Assembly (NCBI GenBank): GCA_014584395.1
Contig: JACTMY010000010.1
Coordinates: 62,001-126,000 of the forward strand
Direction: 5' to 3'
Origin: Planctomycetota bacterium
GTDB taxonomy: Bacteria > Planctomycetota > Planctomycetia > Gemmatales > HRBIN36
Length of the DNA: 64,000 nt
Positions 45,398 to 54,782 of this stretch are shown here, piece by piece; within the stretch, counting starts at the first letter, position 1; the number at the start of each line of letters is the position of its first letter. Below the pieces are notes generated by a model. It worked only from the letters and a program-made list of their open reading frames with translations. It made no database searches and was not told where the DNA came from. A program made the translations under genes and the position numbers.

Positions 45398-47659
45398 ATG
45401 GCCGCCAAAGTCAAAGTGGACAAGGAATTCCTGATCAAGCACCGCTTCTGGTTGCTTTTGCCCTGCATCGGCATCGCGGTCCTGATCGGGTGGATTTGCG
45501 TGCTGTATGTGCGCGATGAAACGGAGACTTTCCAGAAGGATGCGCAAGCCGTGCATGGGCAACTGCTCGGGGTTCAGAATGATCCCGCGAAGCGCAACGA
45601 CGGCTGGATCAAGGCCATTCAGGAAAAGAAAATCGTCTCGCTCGACCAGAAAAATGAACTGTGGCTCGAAGGCTACGATCAGCAGAATTCCGTGCTTCGC
45701 CGGCCGCCCGCCAACAACGCCACTCCTTCGACGCCAGGCATGAAACCGTTGGGCGAACTGATCGAAATCCGCGATCCCATCATCACTTGGCCCGCCAAAA
45801 CGGCCCAGCTGTGGGAAGCCGACAAGCCCGGACAAAGCCTGCGGTTGCTCGACTTTGGCGAGCCTCTGCAGATCGTTCCCATTGACTATCGCAACGATTA
45901 CCTCCTGCAATTCAACACCGTGCTCAATCTCATCGAATGGTACGATGAAACCACGGGCAAAGGCGCCGTCCGGGTCCTGGGCGGCTCGGGCAATCATCGC
46001 TCCAAGGCCAACGCGGATTTATTGAAGCCCTTCCAGTTCAAGCCCGATCGCACCGTGCTCTCCGAGGAAGCCTGGACCTTGCAAGAGGAACTGGCCATCC
46101 GGCGCGAGATGCTCCGCAGCCTGGCTCAGGTCATCGATCACGCGGGAACCTTCAGCCGCGAATGGCAAGTGATCACCAAGCCCGCGAACCAAAAGAATCC
46201 AGCATCCGCCAACAACAAATCCGGCTCAACCCCCGCGCCCGCGAAATCCACGCTGGATGAACTCACTTTCTATAACCACGTTTGGACCTGGACTCTGCCC
46301 CCCGCGGCTGAGATCAAGAATGAGCCGACGCCGCGCCGCATGCCGAGCGTGCCGATCCCGCCCACGGTGCCCAGTTGGCAAGGATGGGAATTGGACCTGC
46401 AATTGGTCGTGGACGGCAACAAGGTCAAGCTGGAAGGCAAAAGCATCAATCATTCCACCAAATACACCATCCCGAAGGCCGCCTTGCTCGTCTATTTCAT
46501 TGATGGCGAGACGAAACAAGAAAAAGCCAACCCCGTGGAATTGGACGATGCCGGTGAATTGCCGCCAACACAAGCCTCCGGGGGCGCGACGACCCAATTG
46601 AGCGAGCGCGCCTTGCGGCCCCGCGAAGTGGAGCCGGGGTCGATCCGCATCTCTCGGGTGGTGCGCAAAGCGGAGGAACCCTGTCTGGACCAACTGTGCG
46701 TTTACAACCAAAATTGGGTCATGGACGTGCGTTTTCTCGGCCAACCCAATAGTTCGATCACAACGGTCAATTGCACGTTGTATAATCGCGGCCCGCGGCG
46801 GACGCCCGTCCCCAATTTCAACATCGAATGGTCCGATGGCACCCCCACCCGGGGGACCGCCATGAAGAATCCCGAGAAGAGCATCCGTTTCTCCGTCGAT
46901 GCCCTTGATGCCGGGGATAAAAAAACCTTCACCCAGGAATTTCGCGAATCCTACGCCATGCGGAAGATCATGAACGTTCGCCAAACCATGGATTGGCGCA
47001 ACACGCCCATCAAGCGCATGGACGTCATGGAAATTGGCCTGACGGCTCATGAACATTCGGATCGCACCAAGGTGACGCCGCTGGTCGCCTACAAATTCAG
47101 CAACAAGGATCCCAAGGCCCCCGCCGCGGGCGCAGCTGCCTCGGAGCCTCCAGCGCTGTCGGCAAATCACGAAGTCATGATGAAGCGCTATCTGGAAGTT
47201 TCCCATGAAGTGCGCCGCCTGCCCGTGTGCTTGGTGTTGGTGACCGATGCCTCGGCTGTCAACGAAGTCCTCACGGGGTTGTCCAATTCGCGTTTGCGTT
47301 TCCAAGTCACGCAGGCGGTTTGGAATCGGACGGCCAGCCTGGGCAAGCCGATCAGTCCGGGCCAACCCAGCGGCGGCACCGGCACCACGGGAACCACCGG
47401 CGGCAGCGGCGCGCCCTCCACGACGCAAGGAGGCGGCTCGCAAATGAACGTCCCCTCGCCTCCCACCGGAGCGGGCAGCGGCATGTTCTCTTCCGCGGGA
47501 TCGGGCAGCGGCAGCGACAAGAAAGCCCCCGCCCAGATGATTGGGGTCGAGGACGACAGCGCGGTGGTCGTGCTGCAAATCTATGGCATGGTGACATTGT
47601 ATGAAAGCCCCGACGCCTACGAGCGCATCGAACAAGCGCGGCGAGGCGGCGGCCGATAG
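45398..47659 (+). CDS. Single-pass inner-membrane protein of the PilM cluster (possible PilO-like component)
   Basis: A 753-residue protein of unknown family. A short basic N-terminus is followed by one membrane helix (about residues 17-38) and a large extracytoplasmic part, with a predicted helical stretch after the helix (ETETFQKDAQAVHGQL). The middle has Pro/Ser linkers and beta-rich segments; near the C-terminus is a Gly/Ser/Thr-rich linker (about 675-705). Position after PilM-PilN suggests a PilO-like partner. The ATG at 45398 is favoured for its clean membrane start (AGAGGT lies 11 bases upstream); an ATG at 45299, touching the pilM stop, would add 33 residues. Confidence 0.72.
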   Translation: MAAKVKVDKEFLIKHRFWLLLPCIGIAVLIGWICVLYVRDETETFQKDAQAVHGQLLGVQNDPAKRNDGWIKAIQEKKIVSLDQKNELWLEGYDQQNSVLRRPPANNATPSTPGMKPLGELIEIRDPIITWPAKTAQLWEADKPGQSLRLLDFGEPLQIVPIDYRNDYLLQFNTVLNLIEWYDETTGKGAVRVLGGSGNHRSKANADLLKPFQFKPDRTVLSEEAWTLQEELAIRREMLRSLAQVIDHAGTFSREWQVITKPANQKNPASANNKSGSTPAPAKSTLDELTFYNHVWTWTLPPAAEIKNEPTPRRMPSVPIPPTVPSWQGWELDLQLVVDGNKVKLEGKSINHSTKYTIPKAALLVYFIDGETKQEKANPVELDDAGELPPTQASGGATTQLSERALRPREVEPGSIRISRVVRKAEEPCLDQLCVYNQNWVMDVRFLGQPNSSITTVNCTLYNRGPRRTPVPNFNIEWSDGTPTRGTAMKNPEKSIRFSVDALDAGDKKTFTQEFRESYAMRKIMNVRQTMDWRNTPIKRMDVMEIGLTAHEHSDRTKVTPLVAYKFSNKDPKAPAAGAAASEPPALSANHEVMMKRYLEVSHEVRRLPVCLVLVTDASAVNEVLTGLSNSRLRFQVTQAVWNRTASLGKPISPGQPSGGTGTTGTTGGSGAPSTTQGGGSQMNVPSPPTGAGSGMFSSAGSGSGSDKKAPAQMIGVEDDSAVVVLQIYGMVTLYESPDAYERIEQARRGGGR

Positions 47660-47762
47660 AGGTTAGACTCGCCGTCGATTCATCACACGGCCGCGCTTCG
47701 GTACGGCCGCCCAGGCGTATACCTTTCCAGGTTCAGGTCGGTCGATTCCGGAGGAGATTCCG

Positions 47763-49940
47763 ATGGCCAAGAAAAAAATGGCAATGAACTTCGACTACAA
47801 GCAATTTTTATTGAATTATGGGGATCGCATCGGCGTGGGGATCGTGGGATTCCTAGTGCTGATGCTGCTCATTTACAGCTTTCTTGGGCCGGAGAAGTCG
47901 CTCTCTTCAACGGAAGTTCGCGAGCAGCGCGATCGTTCGCGGCAAGCGCTCATCAATTTCCCCGTGGACCGGGGGCAATTGGAGCCCAAGGAAGTCAAGA
48001 GCGTGGAGGAAATTGCCAAGTTGTCGGAGAGTATGAAAAAGCCCGTTCCCTTCGGCACGCTGGCCACGCTTTTCCCCTTCCAATACGTGCCGCCCGGCCA
48101 GGACAACTTCCGCTCCAATCCGGAAGTCTTCTCCGCCGTTGCCCTCAAGGCGGCTCCCGTGATCATGGCCTACAAAATTTACGACATCCAAGGCGACAAG
48201 GTGATCGTTTTGGAGCCGATGAAGGAGGGCTTGAACCTCAAAGGCGATCGCGGAAAGAATGAACAGTTGCGTTCAGGAGGCGGCGGCACGCCATCGCCAG
48301 GCGCGGGCATGGGCGTGCCGCGTGCGCCCAAAGGGTCCGACAAACCGCCCGCGCAAGCGCAAGACTCAGGATCCAAGGACGCCATGTACAAACGGCGGCG
48401 AATCAATCTCGATGAGTTGGGCGACGAGTTGGTGGCCATCAACATCATGCCCACGCGAGCGGCCTTGGTCATGGGCATCTACCCCTATGGCAAGCAGTTG
48501 GATGAGTTGGCCCGCGCCTTGAAGATGGATAAGAGCCAGATCGAATCCTATTACAAGGGTCTGGAGATACAGCGGCGGGAAATTATCCCTCAGGGAACCC
48601 GCCTGAAGGACGGCACCTTCGCCAGCGAAGATTTGGTCTTGGTGCCTGATCCCAAGAACCCCGCGACACTGATCGCCGTGCCGTTGTCCCAAGTCCCGGC
48701 CAATCCCGTCAAGAACGAAGAAGTCGCCGCGGCAGGTTGGATTAACGTGGACAAGAAGCTCTTGGGTCAGATGGTCAAATACGCCGTGGAGGAATACGTG
48801 GAGTCCGACAGCATCCTCCGCAGCCTACTGAACTTGTCGGATCGCTTAGTGCAGCGCATTCCCAAGCCCCTTCGCAGCGACTACCCCAACCTGTCGAAGG
48901 ACATCAAGGAGTTGGCGGAGTTGGTGGAAAAAATCCGCAAGGACAACACGCCCATCCCGCCGCCGAAAAAGCATAAATTCGCAGACCGAACCGACGACGG
49001 CTTTGGCACCGATTCTGGCACTTCCGGCTCGGGTTCGCAACAAAGCAGCAGCGGCGGTTCTGGCACGGCTGGCCTGTCCGGCGACACGGGCAAATCTAGC
49101 GGCAAGGGGAGCGATTCCAGCAAGGTGGATTTGACCAAGCTCACTTACGTGCCGGATTATTGCCTTATTCGCTTCCTGGATCTAACGTTGGAGGCGGAAA
49201 AGGTCGGTGGACGGACCTTTGAGTATCGCATCAAGGTTGTCATGGATAACCCGAATTTCGGGTCGGACATGGTGGCCGTGCCTGAATTCGCGACCATCCG
49301 CGAGCTTGCCGGCCCCTGGAGCCCGACGTGCCGGGTTACTTTCCCCAAGGATGAATACGTCTTCACCAGCGAACGCCGACGTCCACGACCCAATACGCCA
49401 GATTTCGATACGGAACGCGTCCCCATTCAATTGCACAAATGGCTCGGCTTTGTCGAGCCGGACGTGACGGCTCAAGAAGACCTGGAGCGCGTCGGGGACT
49501 GGTGGGTGGAATATATTCTGGCGTCCCGCGGTGAATACATTGGCCGCGTGCCCACGGCGAAAGACGGCGAAACACCCTTGATCGTCTGGATGTCCTATCT
49601 CGCGGAAGGCGGCGACGCCAGCAAACTGGGCATCGATTCGATCATTAAAACGCGGACGCCGAACTTGCTGACGCGGCTTCTCCTCGCCGATTTCGAAGGC
49701 GGCCATAAATCCAGGCATCGCAAACTGGATGGCCGCGGAACTTGGGAGGAGGACATCCCCGCGGAACTGCTGATCGTGGAACCCAATGGCCGCATGATCG
49801 CCCGCACGCTGCAGCGCGACCGTGAAGACGACATTCGCCGCACGCGCTTCGAACGTTTCGAACAATGGTTCAACACGATCAAGGAAAAATCCGAGCGTCA
49901 GAAGCCCAAGGAAGAAGAAAAACGCGACGATAAGAAATAG
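47763..49940 (+). CDS. Second single-pass inner-membrane protein of the PilM cluster
   Basis: A 725-residue protein, unrecognised. Lysine-rich N-terminus, a membrane helix at about residues 24-42 and a large outside domain. It has a Gly/Ser-rich linker (about 418-450) between two folded parts and a highly charged C-terminus (KEKSERQKPKEEEKRDDKK region) that looks solvent-exposed. GGAGGAG precedes the ATG. It follows the second cluster gene by 103 bases and is closed by a strong terminator, so the three genes form one unit. The overall plan (helix, linker, domains) parallels its neighbour, and they may form a complex with PilM-PilN. Confidence 0.72.
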   Translation: MAKKKMAMNFDYKQFLLNYGDRIGVGIVGFLVLMLLIYSFLGPEKSLSSTEVREQRDRSRQALINFPVDRGQLEPKEVKSVEEIAKLSESMKKPVPFGTLATLFPFQYVPPGQDNFRSNPEVFSAVALKAAPVIMAYKIYDIQGDKVIVLEPMKEGLNLKGDRGKNEQLRSGGGGTPSPGAGMGVPRAPKGSDKPPAQAQDSGSKDAMYKRRRINLDELGDELVAINIMPTRAALVMGIYPYGKQLDELARALKMDKSQIESYYKGLEIQRREIIPQGTRLKDGTFASEDLVLVPDPKNPATLIAVPLSQVPANPVKNEEVAAAGWINVDKKLLGQMVKYAVEEYVESDSILRSLLNLSDRLVQRIPKPLRSDYPNLSKDIKELAELVEKIRKDNTPIPPPKKHKFADRTDDGFGTDSGTSGSGSQQSSSGGSGTAGLSGDTGKSSGKGSDSSKVDLTKLTYVPDYCLIRFLDLTLEAEKVGGRTFEYRIKVVMDNPNFGSDMVAVPEFATIRELAGPWSPTCRVTFPKDEYVFTSERRRPRPNTPDFDTERVPIQLHKWLGFVEPDVTAQEDLERVGDWWVEYILASRGEYIGRVPTAKDGETPLIVWMSYLAEGGDASKLGIDSIIKTRTPNLLTRLLLADFEGGHKSRHRKLDGRGTWEEDIPAELLIVEPNGRMIARTLQRDREDDIRRTRFERFEQWFNTIKEKSERQKPKEEEKRDDKK

Positions 49941-49996
49941 GCCCAACCCGGTGCCCCTAATCAAGGGGCAGGCTGCCTGACCATGGCAACCGATCC

Positions 49997-50033
49997 GCCC
50001 GTGAACGCATCCTGTTCACGGGCGATTTTTTTT
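49997..50033 (+). terminator. Strong intrinsic terminator after the PilM cluster
   Basis: GCCCGTGAAC (49997-50006) and GTTCACGGGC (50014-50023) form a perfect 10-bp stem with a 7-base loop, followed by GA and eight Ts (50026-50033). Confidence 0.95.
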
Positions 50034-50048
50034 GCGCATTTTCCTCAT

Positions 50049-50077
50049 TTGACCCAGCCCAAAAGCCAACGAATAAT
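50049..50077 (+). promoter_or_regulatory. Sigma-70 type promoter for the 182-aa gene
   Basis: TTGACC (50049-50054) and AATAAT (50072-50077) are separated by exactly 17 bases, directly after the cluster terminator. The predicted start is near 50084, about 120 bases before the ATG. Confidence 0.6.
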
Positions 50078-50206
50078 TGAACTGGACGAAAGAAGGGATT
50101 TTCGTTAAAGCCAAACGGATTTTTCGTCGTACAAGGGAACAGAGTCAAATTTTCATCCCCCCCATGGGAACATCCAATGGCCCATTAGAGAGAGGACGAT
50201 GTCGCC

Positions 50207-50755
50207 ATGGCCCACATGTATCCTCGAAGCATGCTGCGGCACTATTTTGCGGGTCTGACCGAACAGACCTTCATCGCCACCTTGGGGATCGGCGATCCCG
50301 CCTTGATTGATTACCTCTCGGAGCTGTTATGCCGCTTTGTTCATATCGATCAGATTTATCCTCTGCGCGACCTCAAGGGCAAGCGGTTGGAAGAGTTGGC
50401 CGCCATGATTATGGCCGCGGAAGGCTATCCACCCGAAGGCCGCACTCGCCGGGAAATATACCGGCACATCGGCGACTTCGCCCTGTTCTGGACGGGCTTA
50501 TTCCCGGAACAGCTCAAACGCATGCAAGCGCGTTTCAACCACGACTTCTTCATCGACTATTGTGCTCAAGGGAAACGTTCCTATCTCATCGCCAGTTCTT
50601 ATGAGGACGAAGCCTGCAAGGATGAAGCCCCCGTTCTCAAGCGGTTGAGCGATGAATTCGAACTGTGCGCCTACGGGCTGAACCACGTCCGATCGGAATG
50701 GAATCAACCGGCTTCAGGCCGCGATGATGCCTTTTTCAAGCCGTCTGCGGATTAG
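50207..50755 (+). CDS. Conserved hypothetical protein (182 aa)
   Basis: A soluble-looking protein with no signal or membrane segment and no known motif. The sequence is mixed helical with aromatic residues and conserved-looking pairs (FLTGLFPEQLKRMQ-like region; YCAQGKRSYLIASSYE). It has its own promoter-like site and terminator, so it is expressed separately from the PilM cluster. GAGAGG lies upstream of the ATG at 50207. Function unknown. Confidence 0.7.
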   Translation: MAHMYPRSMLRHYFAGLTEQTFIATLGIGDPALIDYLSELLCRFVHIDQIYPLRDLKGKRLEELAAMIMAAEGYPPEGRTRREIYRHIGDFALFWTGLFPEQLKRMQARFNHDFFIDYCAQGKRSYLIASSYEDEACKDEAPVLKRLSDEFELCAYGLNHVRSEWNQPASGRDDAFFKPSAD

Positions 50756-50773
50756 GCCAGCGAACTTAAGGAA

Positions 50774-50804
50774 AAAGAGCGGAAGGCATGTCCTCCCGCT
50801 CTTT
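50774..50804. terminator. Bidirectional terminator between converging genes
   Basis: AAAGAGCGG (50774-50782) pairs with CCGCTCTTT (50796-50804), with A- and T-rich flanks on each side. Confidence 0.75.
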
Positions 50805-50833
50805 GTTGCTTCACGAATTCATTCGGTCTTGGC

Positions 50834-51868
50834 TCATTCCTTGGGCATGATGAAATCCGCCAAGAAGATTTGCGATCCCGGCATGCGGCCGTCGCGCGTG
50901 GAGGTCCACAGCAATTGCTTGCCGTCGGGACTGAAGACCGGCAGCACATCCGCTCCGGGGGCGTACGTGATCCGCCATTGTTTCCCTGAGTCCACGTGCA
51001 TCATGTACAAATCATAATTGGGTCGCTTCATGGGATGGGCGTGATCGGCGGCGGAATAAATAATGTGCTTCCCATCGGGATGCCAGTACGGGCCCCAGTT
51101 CACGCCCTCGGTCTTGGTCAACTGGCGTTCGTTGGTGCCATCCGCGTTGATGACATAAATTTGCAGCCAATCTTTCTTGTCGCGGTCCGCTCGAAAGATC
51201 ACCCGTTTGCCATCCGGGGAGAAGAAGGGGCCGCCGTTGTAGCATCCGGGAGCGTTGGTTAACTTGCGCACATTCCGGCCATCGCTGTCCATGATGTAGA
51301 GTTCAAGGTTCCCATCGCGGTTGGAGCAAAAGACGATCTGTTTGCCATCGGGGCTATAGGCCCCTTCGGCGTTGTAGCCGGGAGCGTCGGTCAAGAGCTT
51401 GAGTTCTCCGCCGTGCAGATCGGATTCATAGATTTTGATGTGCGGGTCAAAATCCCATTGATAGCGGCGGCGCTTGCCCGATTGCTTCTCCTCTTCGCGC
51501 TTGCCGCGTTCTTCATTCGCTTCTTGCAAATATTGGGGATTGGTGTGCCCGCTGGCAAAGATGATTTTTTGTCCGTTGGGGTGAAAATAGCCGCACGTGG
51601 TCCGGCCGCTTCCCGGACTGACGCGCCAAAAACGCCCCGATTCCAAATGCATGACGTACATCTGATAGAAGGGATTTTCGCCCTGCTCTTCCGCCTGGAA
51701 AATGATGTGCTTCATGTCCGGGGAGAAATAGGATTCGCCGGCGCGAAGAAAATGATGCGTGACTTGCTTGATATTCTTGAGGTAGCGGGCTTCTTCTTGA
51801 ATCCAGTCATTTGCGGACGCCAAAGCCAAGCCTGCCAACAAGAAAAAGGCAACGAACGCATAGCGCAT
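50834..51868 (-). CDS. Secreted TolB/WD40-like beta-propeller protein
   Basis: A 344-residue protein with a signal peptide (1-19) and PD40-type blades: YFSPDMKHIIFQAEEQ, YSPDGKQIVFCSNRDGN, FSPDGKRVIFRADRDK, HPDGKHIIYSAADH and FSPDGKQLLWTSTRDGR. These are TolB-like repeats, which bind peptides or sugars in the periplasm. A Lys/Glu/Arg-rich loop interrupts the second blade (about 118-135). GAGGAG is close to the ATG at 51868. No Tol-Pal genes are adjacent, so it is probably one of the many stand-alone propellers. Confidence 0.88.
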   Translation of the reverse strand: MRYAFVAFFLLAGLALASANDWIQEEARYLKNIKQVTHHFLRAGESYFSPDMKHIIFQAEEQGENPFYQMYVMHLESGRFWRVSPGSGRTTCGYFHPNGQKIIFASGHTNPQYLQEANEERGKREEEKQSGKRRRYQWDFDPHIKIYESDLHGGELKLLTDAPGYNAEGAYSPDGKQIVFCSNRDGNLELYIMDSDGRNVRKLTNAPGCYNGGPFFSPDGKRVIFRADRDKKDWLQIYVINADGTNERQLTKTEGVNWGPYWHPDGKHIIYSAADHAHPMKRPNYDLYMMHVDSGKQWRITYAPGADVLPVFSPDGKQLLWTSTRDGRMPGSQIFLADFIMPKE

Positions 51869-51943
51869 GGTGAACTCCTCGGAAGTAGGTTAAGATTAAT
51901 ATACCATTCCATGGCACCAAAGTCTCATTGAAGAGTCACAAGG

Positions 51944-52552
51944 ATGCAGCAGGCCCTGCAATATCTTCAAGAGGTGTGGCAGCAGCAACCCCTGGCCTTG
52001 GCGGGGCTGTTGTTGGGGGCGCTCGCAGCGGGTTGGCTCCTCCTGGTTTGGTTGCGCCGCTGGGTGGGACGCGCCTCCCCCATCGCGGAACTCGCGCTGA
52101 CGGAGGAAGTAGGCCAATATCCGGCGCCTCCCCCCTTATCCCCCAGCGACCCTCGGCTCAAAGTGCACGGCATCCCCATGCGCATCCGCCTGGTGGTGAT
52201 CGCGCCGCTGGGCAGGGAAACGCAGCCGCTCTCGGCACAGGACGCCTCAACCTTGCTGCACGCCGCCCATCCGCATCTGGCCGAGGCCGCCTTGCGCGAT
52301 CAAGCCAAGGCGCGCGTTTGGCCCATGCAATTGAGCAGCCAGGGATTTTCAGCCGCCGTGCAACGGCACACCTTGTTCCCGCCCACGTCCTCCAAAAAGA
52401 CGATGTGGCTGCTCGTGTCGGGCAAAGTCATTCACGAAGAGCAAGCCTATGGGCTAGGCTTGGCCCTATGGGCGGAGCGGCCGCACACGCTAGGCCCCAT
52501 TCACCTGGATAAACCCCATCGATGGATGGAAATTCTGCACTGGGTGGATTGA
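51944..52552 (+). CDS. Membrane-anchored hypothetical protein (202 aa)
   Basis: One membrane helix (about residues 18-38) followed by a Pro-rich linker and a mixed alpha/beta domain of about 130 residues. No family recognised. The pattern MRIRLVVIAPLGRETQPL and MWLLVSGKVIHEEQAYGLGLAL suggests a small globular domain on the far side of the helix. It starts close to the divergent propeller gene and converges on hisG. Confidence 0.65.
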   Translation: MQQALQYLQEVWQQQPLALAGLLLGALAAGWLLLVWLRRWVGRASPIAELALTEEVGQYPAPPPLSPSDPRLKVHGIPMRIRLVVIAPLGRETQPLSAQDASTLLHAAHPHLAEAALRDQAKARVWPMQLSSQGFSAAVQRHTLFPPTSSKKTMWLLVSGKVIHEEQAYGLGLALWAERPHTLGPIHLDKPHRWMEILHWVD

Positions 52553-52568
52553 GGCAACCTATCGAAGC

Positions 52569-53447
52569 TTAATCGATGATTTTATTCAAGGGGTATTCGA
52601 CGATGCCGCTGGCCCCTGCCGCCTTCAATTTCGGCATGATGACGCGCACGACGTTTTCATCGATGATCGTGTTCACATCGACCCAATCGGGATCGGAAAG
52701 GGACGCGATGGTGGGTTTCATCAGCGCGGGCAACAATTGCAGCACGTGCTGAAGGTCCTTGCGGCGAACGTTCATCATCAAGCCCACTTTGCCCTCAGCG
52801 GCCATGGCGCCTTGCAGCATCAGCACCAGGTCTTCCATTTTCCGCTGCTTCCAGGGGTCCATCGCCGACCGCGGATTGGCGATGAAGCGCGTGGTGCTCG
52901 TCAGCAGTTCCGCCACGATCCGCAGGTTATTGGCCCGCAGGGAGCTGCCCGTTTCGGTCACGTCGACAATGGCGTCGGCCAAGCGCGGGGGCTTCACCTC
53001 CGTGGCCCCCCAACTGAACTCCACTTGCGCTTCCACGCCATGATTGGACAGCCAGCGGCGAGTCGTGTTCACGAGCTCGGTGGCGATGCGCTTGCCCTGC
53101 AAATCCTTGATTTCATGAATGTCGGAATCGTTCGGCACCGCCAGGACCCAGCGCACCGGCCGCCGGCTCACTTTGCTGAACACCAATTCCGCCAGTTCAA
53201 CGACCTGGGCGTCGTTTTCGATCACCCAGTCGTACCCGGTCAGGCCGCAATCCAATATGCCATCCTGCACGTAACGAGCCATCTCTTGGGCCCGCAGCAG
53301 GGTGCACTGGATTTCGGGATCGTCCATGGTGGGATAGTAGCTGCGATTGTGAAACGTGATTTTATATCCCGCCCGGCGAAACAACTCTCCCGTGGCTTCC
53401 TGCAAGCTCCCCGCCGGCAATCCCAACTTCAAAAATGGCGAACTCAT
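52569..53447 (-). CDS. hisG: ATP phosphoribosyltransferase HisG (long form)
   Basis: A 292-residue enzyme for the first step of histidine synthesis. It opens KLGLPAGSLQEATGELFRRAG and has DCGLTGYDWV, ATELVNTTRRWL, and the phosphate-binding DVTETGSSLRANNLRI. The C-terminal part (about 215-292, MMNVRRKDLQHVLQLLPAL) is the regulatory domain of the long form that binds histidine. The ATG at 53447 has GAGGAG five bases upstream; an ATG at 53459 is less likely. It follows hisI by 79 bases. Confidence 0.96.
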   Translation of the reverse strand: MSSPFLKLGLPAGSLQEATGELFRRAGYKITFHNRSYYPTMDDPEIQCTLLRAQEMARYVQDGILDCGLTGYDWVIENDAQVVELAELVFSKVSRRPVRWVLAVPNDSDIHEIKDLQGKRIATELVNTTRRWLSNHGVEAQVEFSWGATEVKPPRLADAIVDVTETGSSLRANNLRIVAELLTSTTRFIANPRSAMDPWKQRKMEDLVLMLQGAMAAEGKVGLMMNVRRKDLQHVLQLLPALMKPTIASLSDPDWVDVNTIIDENVVRVIMPKLKAAGASGIVEYPLNKIID

Positions 53448-53526
53448 TCCGCTCCTCATTTCTCAGCGATTCAATGTCCGCAGGGAATTTAAACCCCAAC
53501 TCATCGAAGCGACGCAACCGGATCAG

Positions 53527-53898
53527 CTATTTTTTGTATACCGTCTTGGGGTCGAACAGACGCTCCCCCACGACGTGCCATTGTTCATTTTCCAGTCGCC
53601 GGAAGAAACAAGAGGGATATCCCTCATGGCAAGCGGCCTGCCCGACTTGATCCACCTTGAGAAGGAGGGTGTCCGCGTCGCAATCGACCCAAATTTCCAA
53701 CACTTTTTGGACGTGGCCGCTTTCTTCACCCTTGCGCCAAAGCTTGTTGCGACTGCGGCTGAAATAGACGGCCCGACCAGTTCGGCACGTTTCGTCAAAC
53801 GCTTCCTGATTCATCCATGCCATCATCAAGACCGTTCCCGTTTGGGCGTCTTGGGCAATGGCAGGGACCAATCCCCCTGCCTTGGCAAAGTCGATCAT
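53527..53898 (-). CDS. hisI: Phosphoribosyl-AMP cyclohydrolase HisI
   Basis: A 123-residue enzyme for the third histidine step. Metal-site residues are seen in [16 protein letters not shown] and [11 protein letters not shown], and the core motif [19 protein letters not shown] is intact. No HisE domain is fused. The ATG at 53898 has AAGGAAGG upstream. It is transcribed towards hisG, making a two-gene histidine unit. Confidence 0.96.
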   Translation of the reverse strand: MIDFAKAGGLVPAIAQDAQTGTVLMMAWMNQEAFDETCRTGRAVYFSRSRNKLWRKGEESGHVQKVLEIWVDCDADTLLLKVDQVGQAACHEGYPSCFFRRLENEQWHVVGERLFDPKTVYKK

Positions 53899-54025
53899 GA
53901 ACCTTCCTTTCAGCGGATGCACACGGAGTCGCGGCCACGACCACTATCGTTATCAATATAGGTCGTTGACGATGCTGGAAAGCACGCCGCCGTCAAATGG
54001 GATTAATCTCACTCGCAGGCAAGGC

Positions 54026-54547
54026 TCATTCGACCTGCGCTGCGCTGGCTTGGAATTTCGACAAAACCGTGGGAATGATGGTTTCGGGGAGAAAGCGGGA
54101 GAGATCGCCGCCCAGGGCCGCGATTTGCCTGATCAGCGTGCTGCTCAGGTGAGTGAAATCCACTCTTGGCAACAAAAACACCGTGTGAATGGCGGGATCC
54201 AACGTTTGATTCGTGAGCGACATGCTGAATTCATATTCCATGTCGCTCACGGTCCGCAAGCCACGGATCATGACCCGCGCTCCCACTTCACGCACGAAAT
54301 GCACCGCCAACCCCGTGAACGTTCGCACTTCGACGTTGTTGAAGGGGCGAGCCACCTCCGACACCATCTGTTGTCGTTCCTCGATCGAGAAACTATGCTG
54401 TTTGTCCGGATTCAAGCCCACGCCAATAACCAATCGGGGGAAAATGAGGCTACACCTGCGAATAATGTCCAAGTGCCCAAGATGGATCGGATCGAACGCT
54501 CCCGGGTAAACGGCCGTGAGCGGCTGCGGGGTTTGTTCCAAAGGCAT
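54026..54547 (-). CDS. coaD: Phosphopantetheine adenylyltransferase CoaD
   Basis: A 173-residue enzyme of coenzyme A synthesis. AVYPGAFDPIHLGH has the nucleotide-binding HLGH at 22-25, VMIRGLRTVSDMEYEF and LSSTLIRQIA are the other standard motifs. The ATG at 54547 has AGGAGT eight bases upstream and gives the expected length. It lies 127 bases from hisI and may or may not share its transcript. Confidence 0.97.
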   Translation of the reverse strand: MPLEQTPQPLTAVYPGAFDPIHLGHLDIIRRCSLIFPRLVIGVGLNPDKQHSFSIEERQQMVSEVARPFNNVEVRTFTGLAVHFVREVGARVMIRGLRTVSDMEYEFSMSLTNQTLDPAIHTVFLLPRVDFTHLSSTLIRQIAALGGDLSRFLPETIIPTVLSKFQASAAQVE

Positions 54548-54782
54548 GCATGGACTCCTGAAACTCCAAACCAACATGCGCCAAAATCGAAGTAGTGCTC
54601 CGACTTCTACTATGAACCCATTGCCATTTTGGCACCATAAACGGTAGATAAATCTTCAGCCTCATCACATTATATTACCATAACATCTTATACCATATGC
54701 ACTTACATTAAGCAATCGAATATCCATTCAACTGGTGCATGATTTGCTTTATTGGATGGATAACCACTGTTGGGGGTAGATC

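Noticed and set aside
46226..47635. 469-codon open frame on the minus strand across the second PilM-cluster gene
   Set aside because: Low-complexity, Gly/Arg/His-rich reading produced by codon bias of the plus-strand gene; no motif and no start signal.
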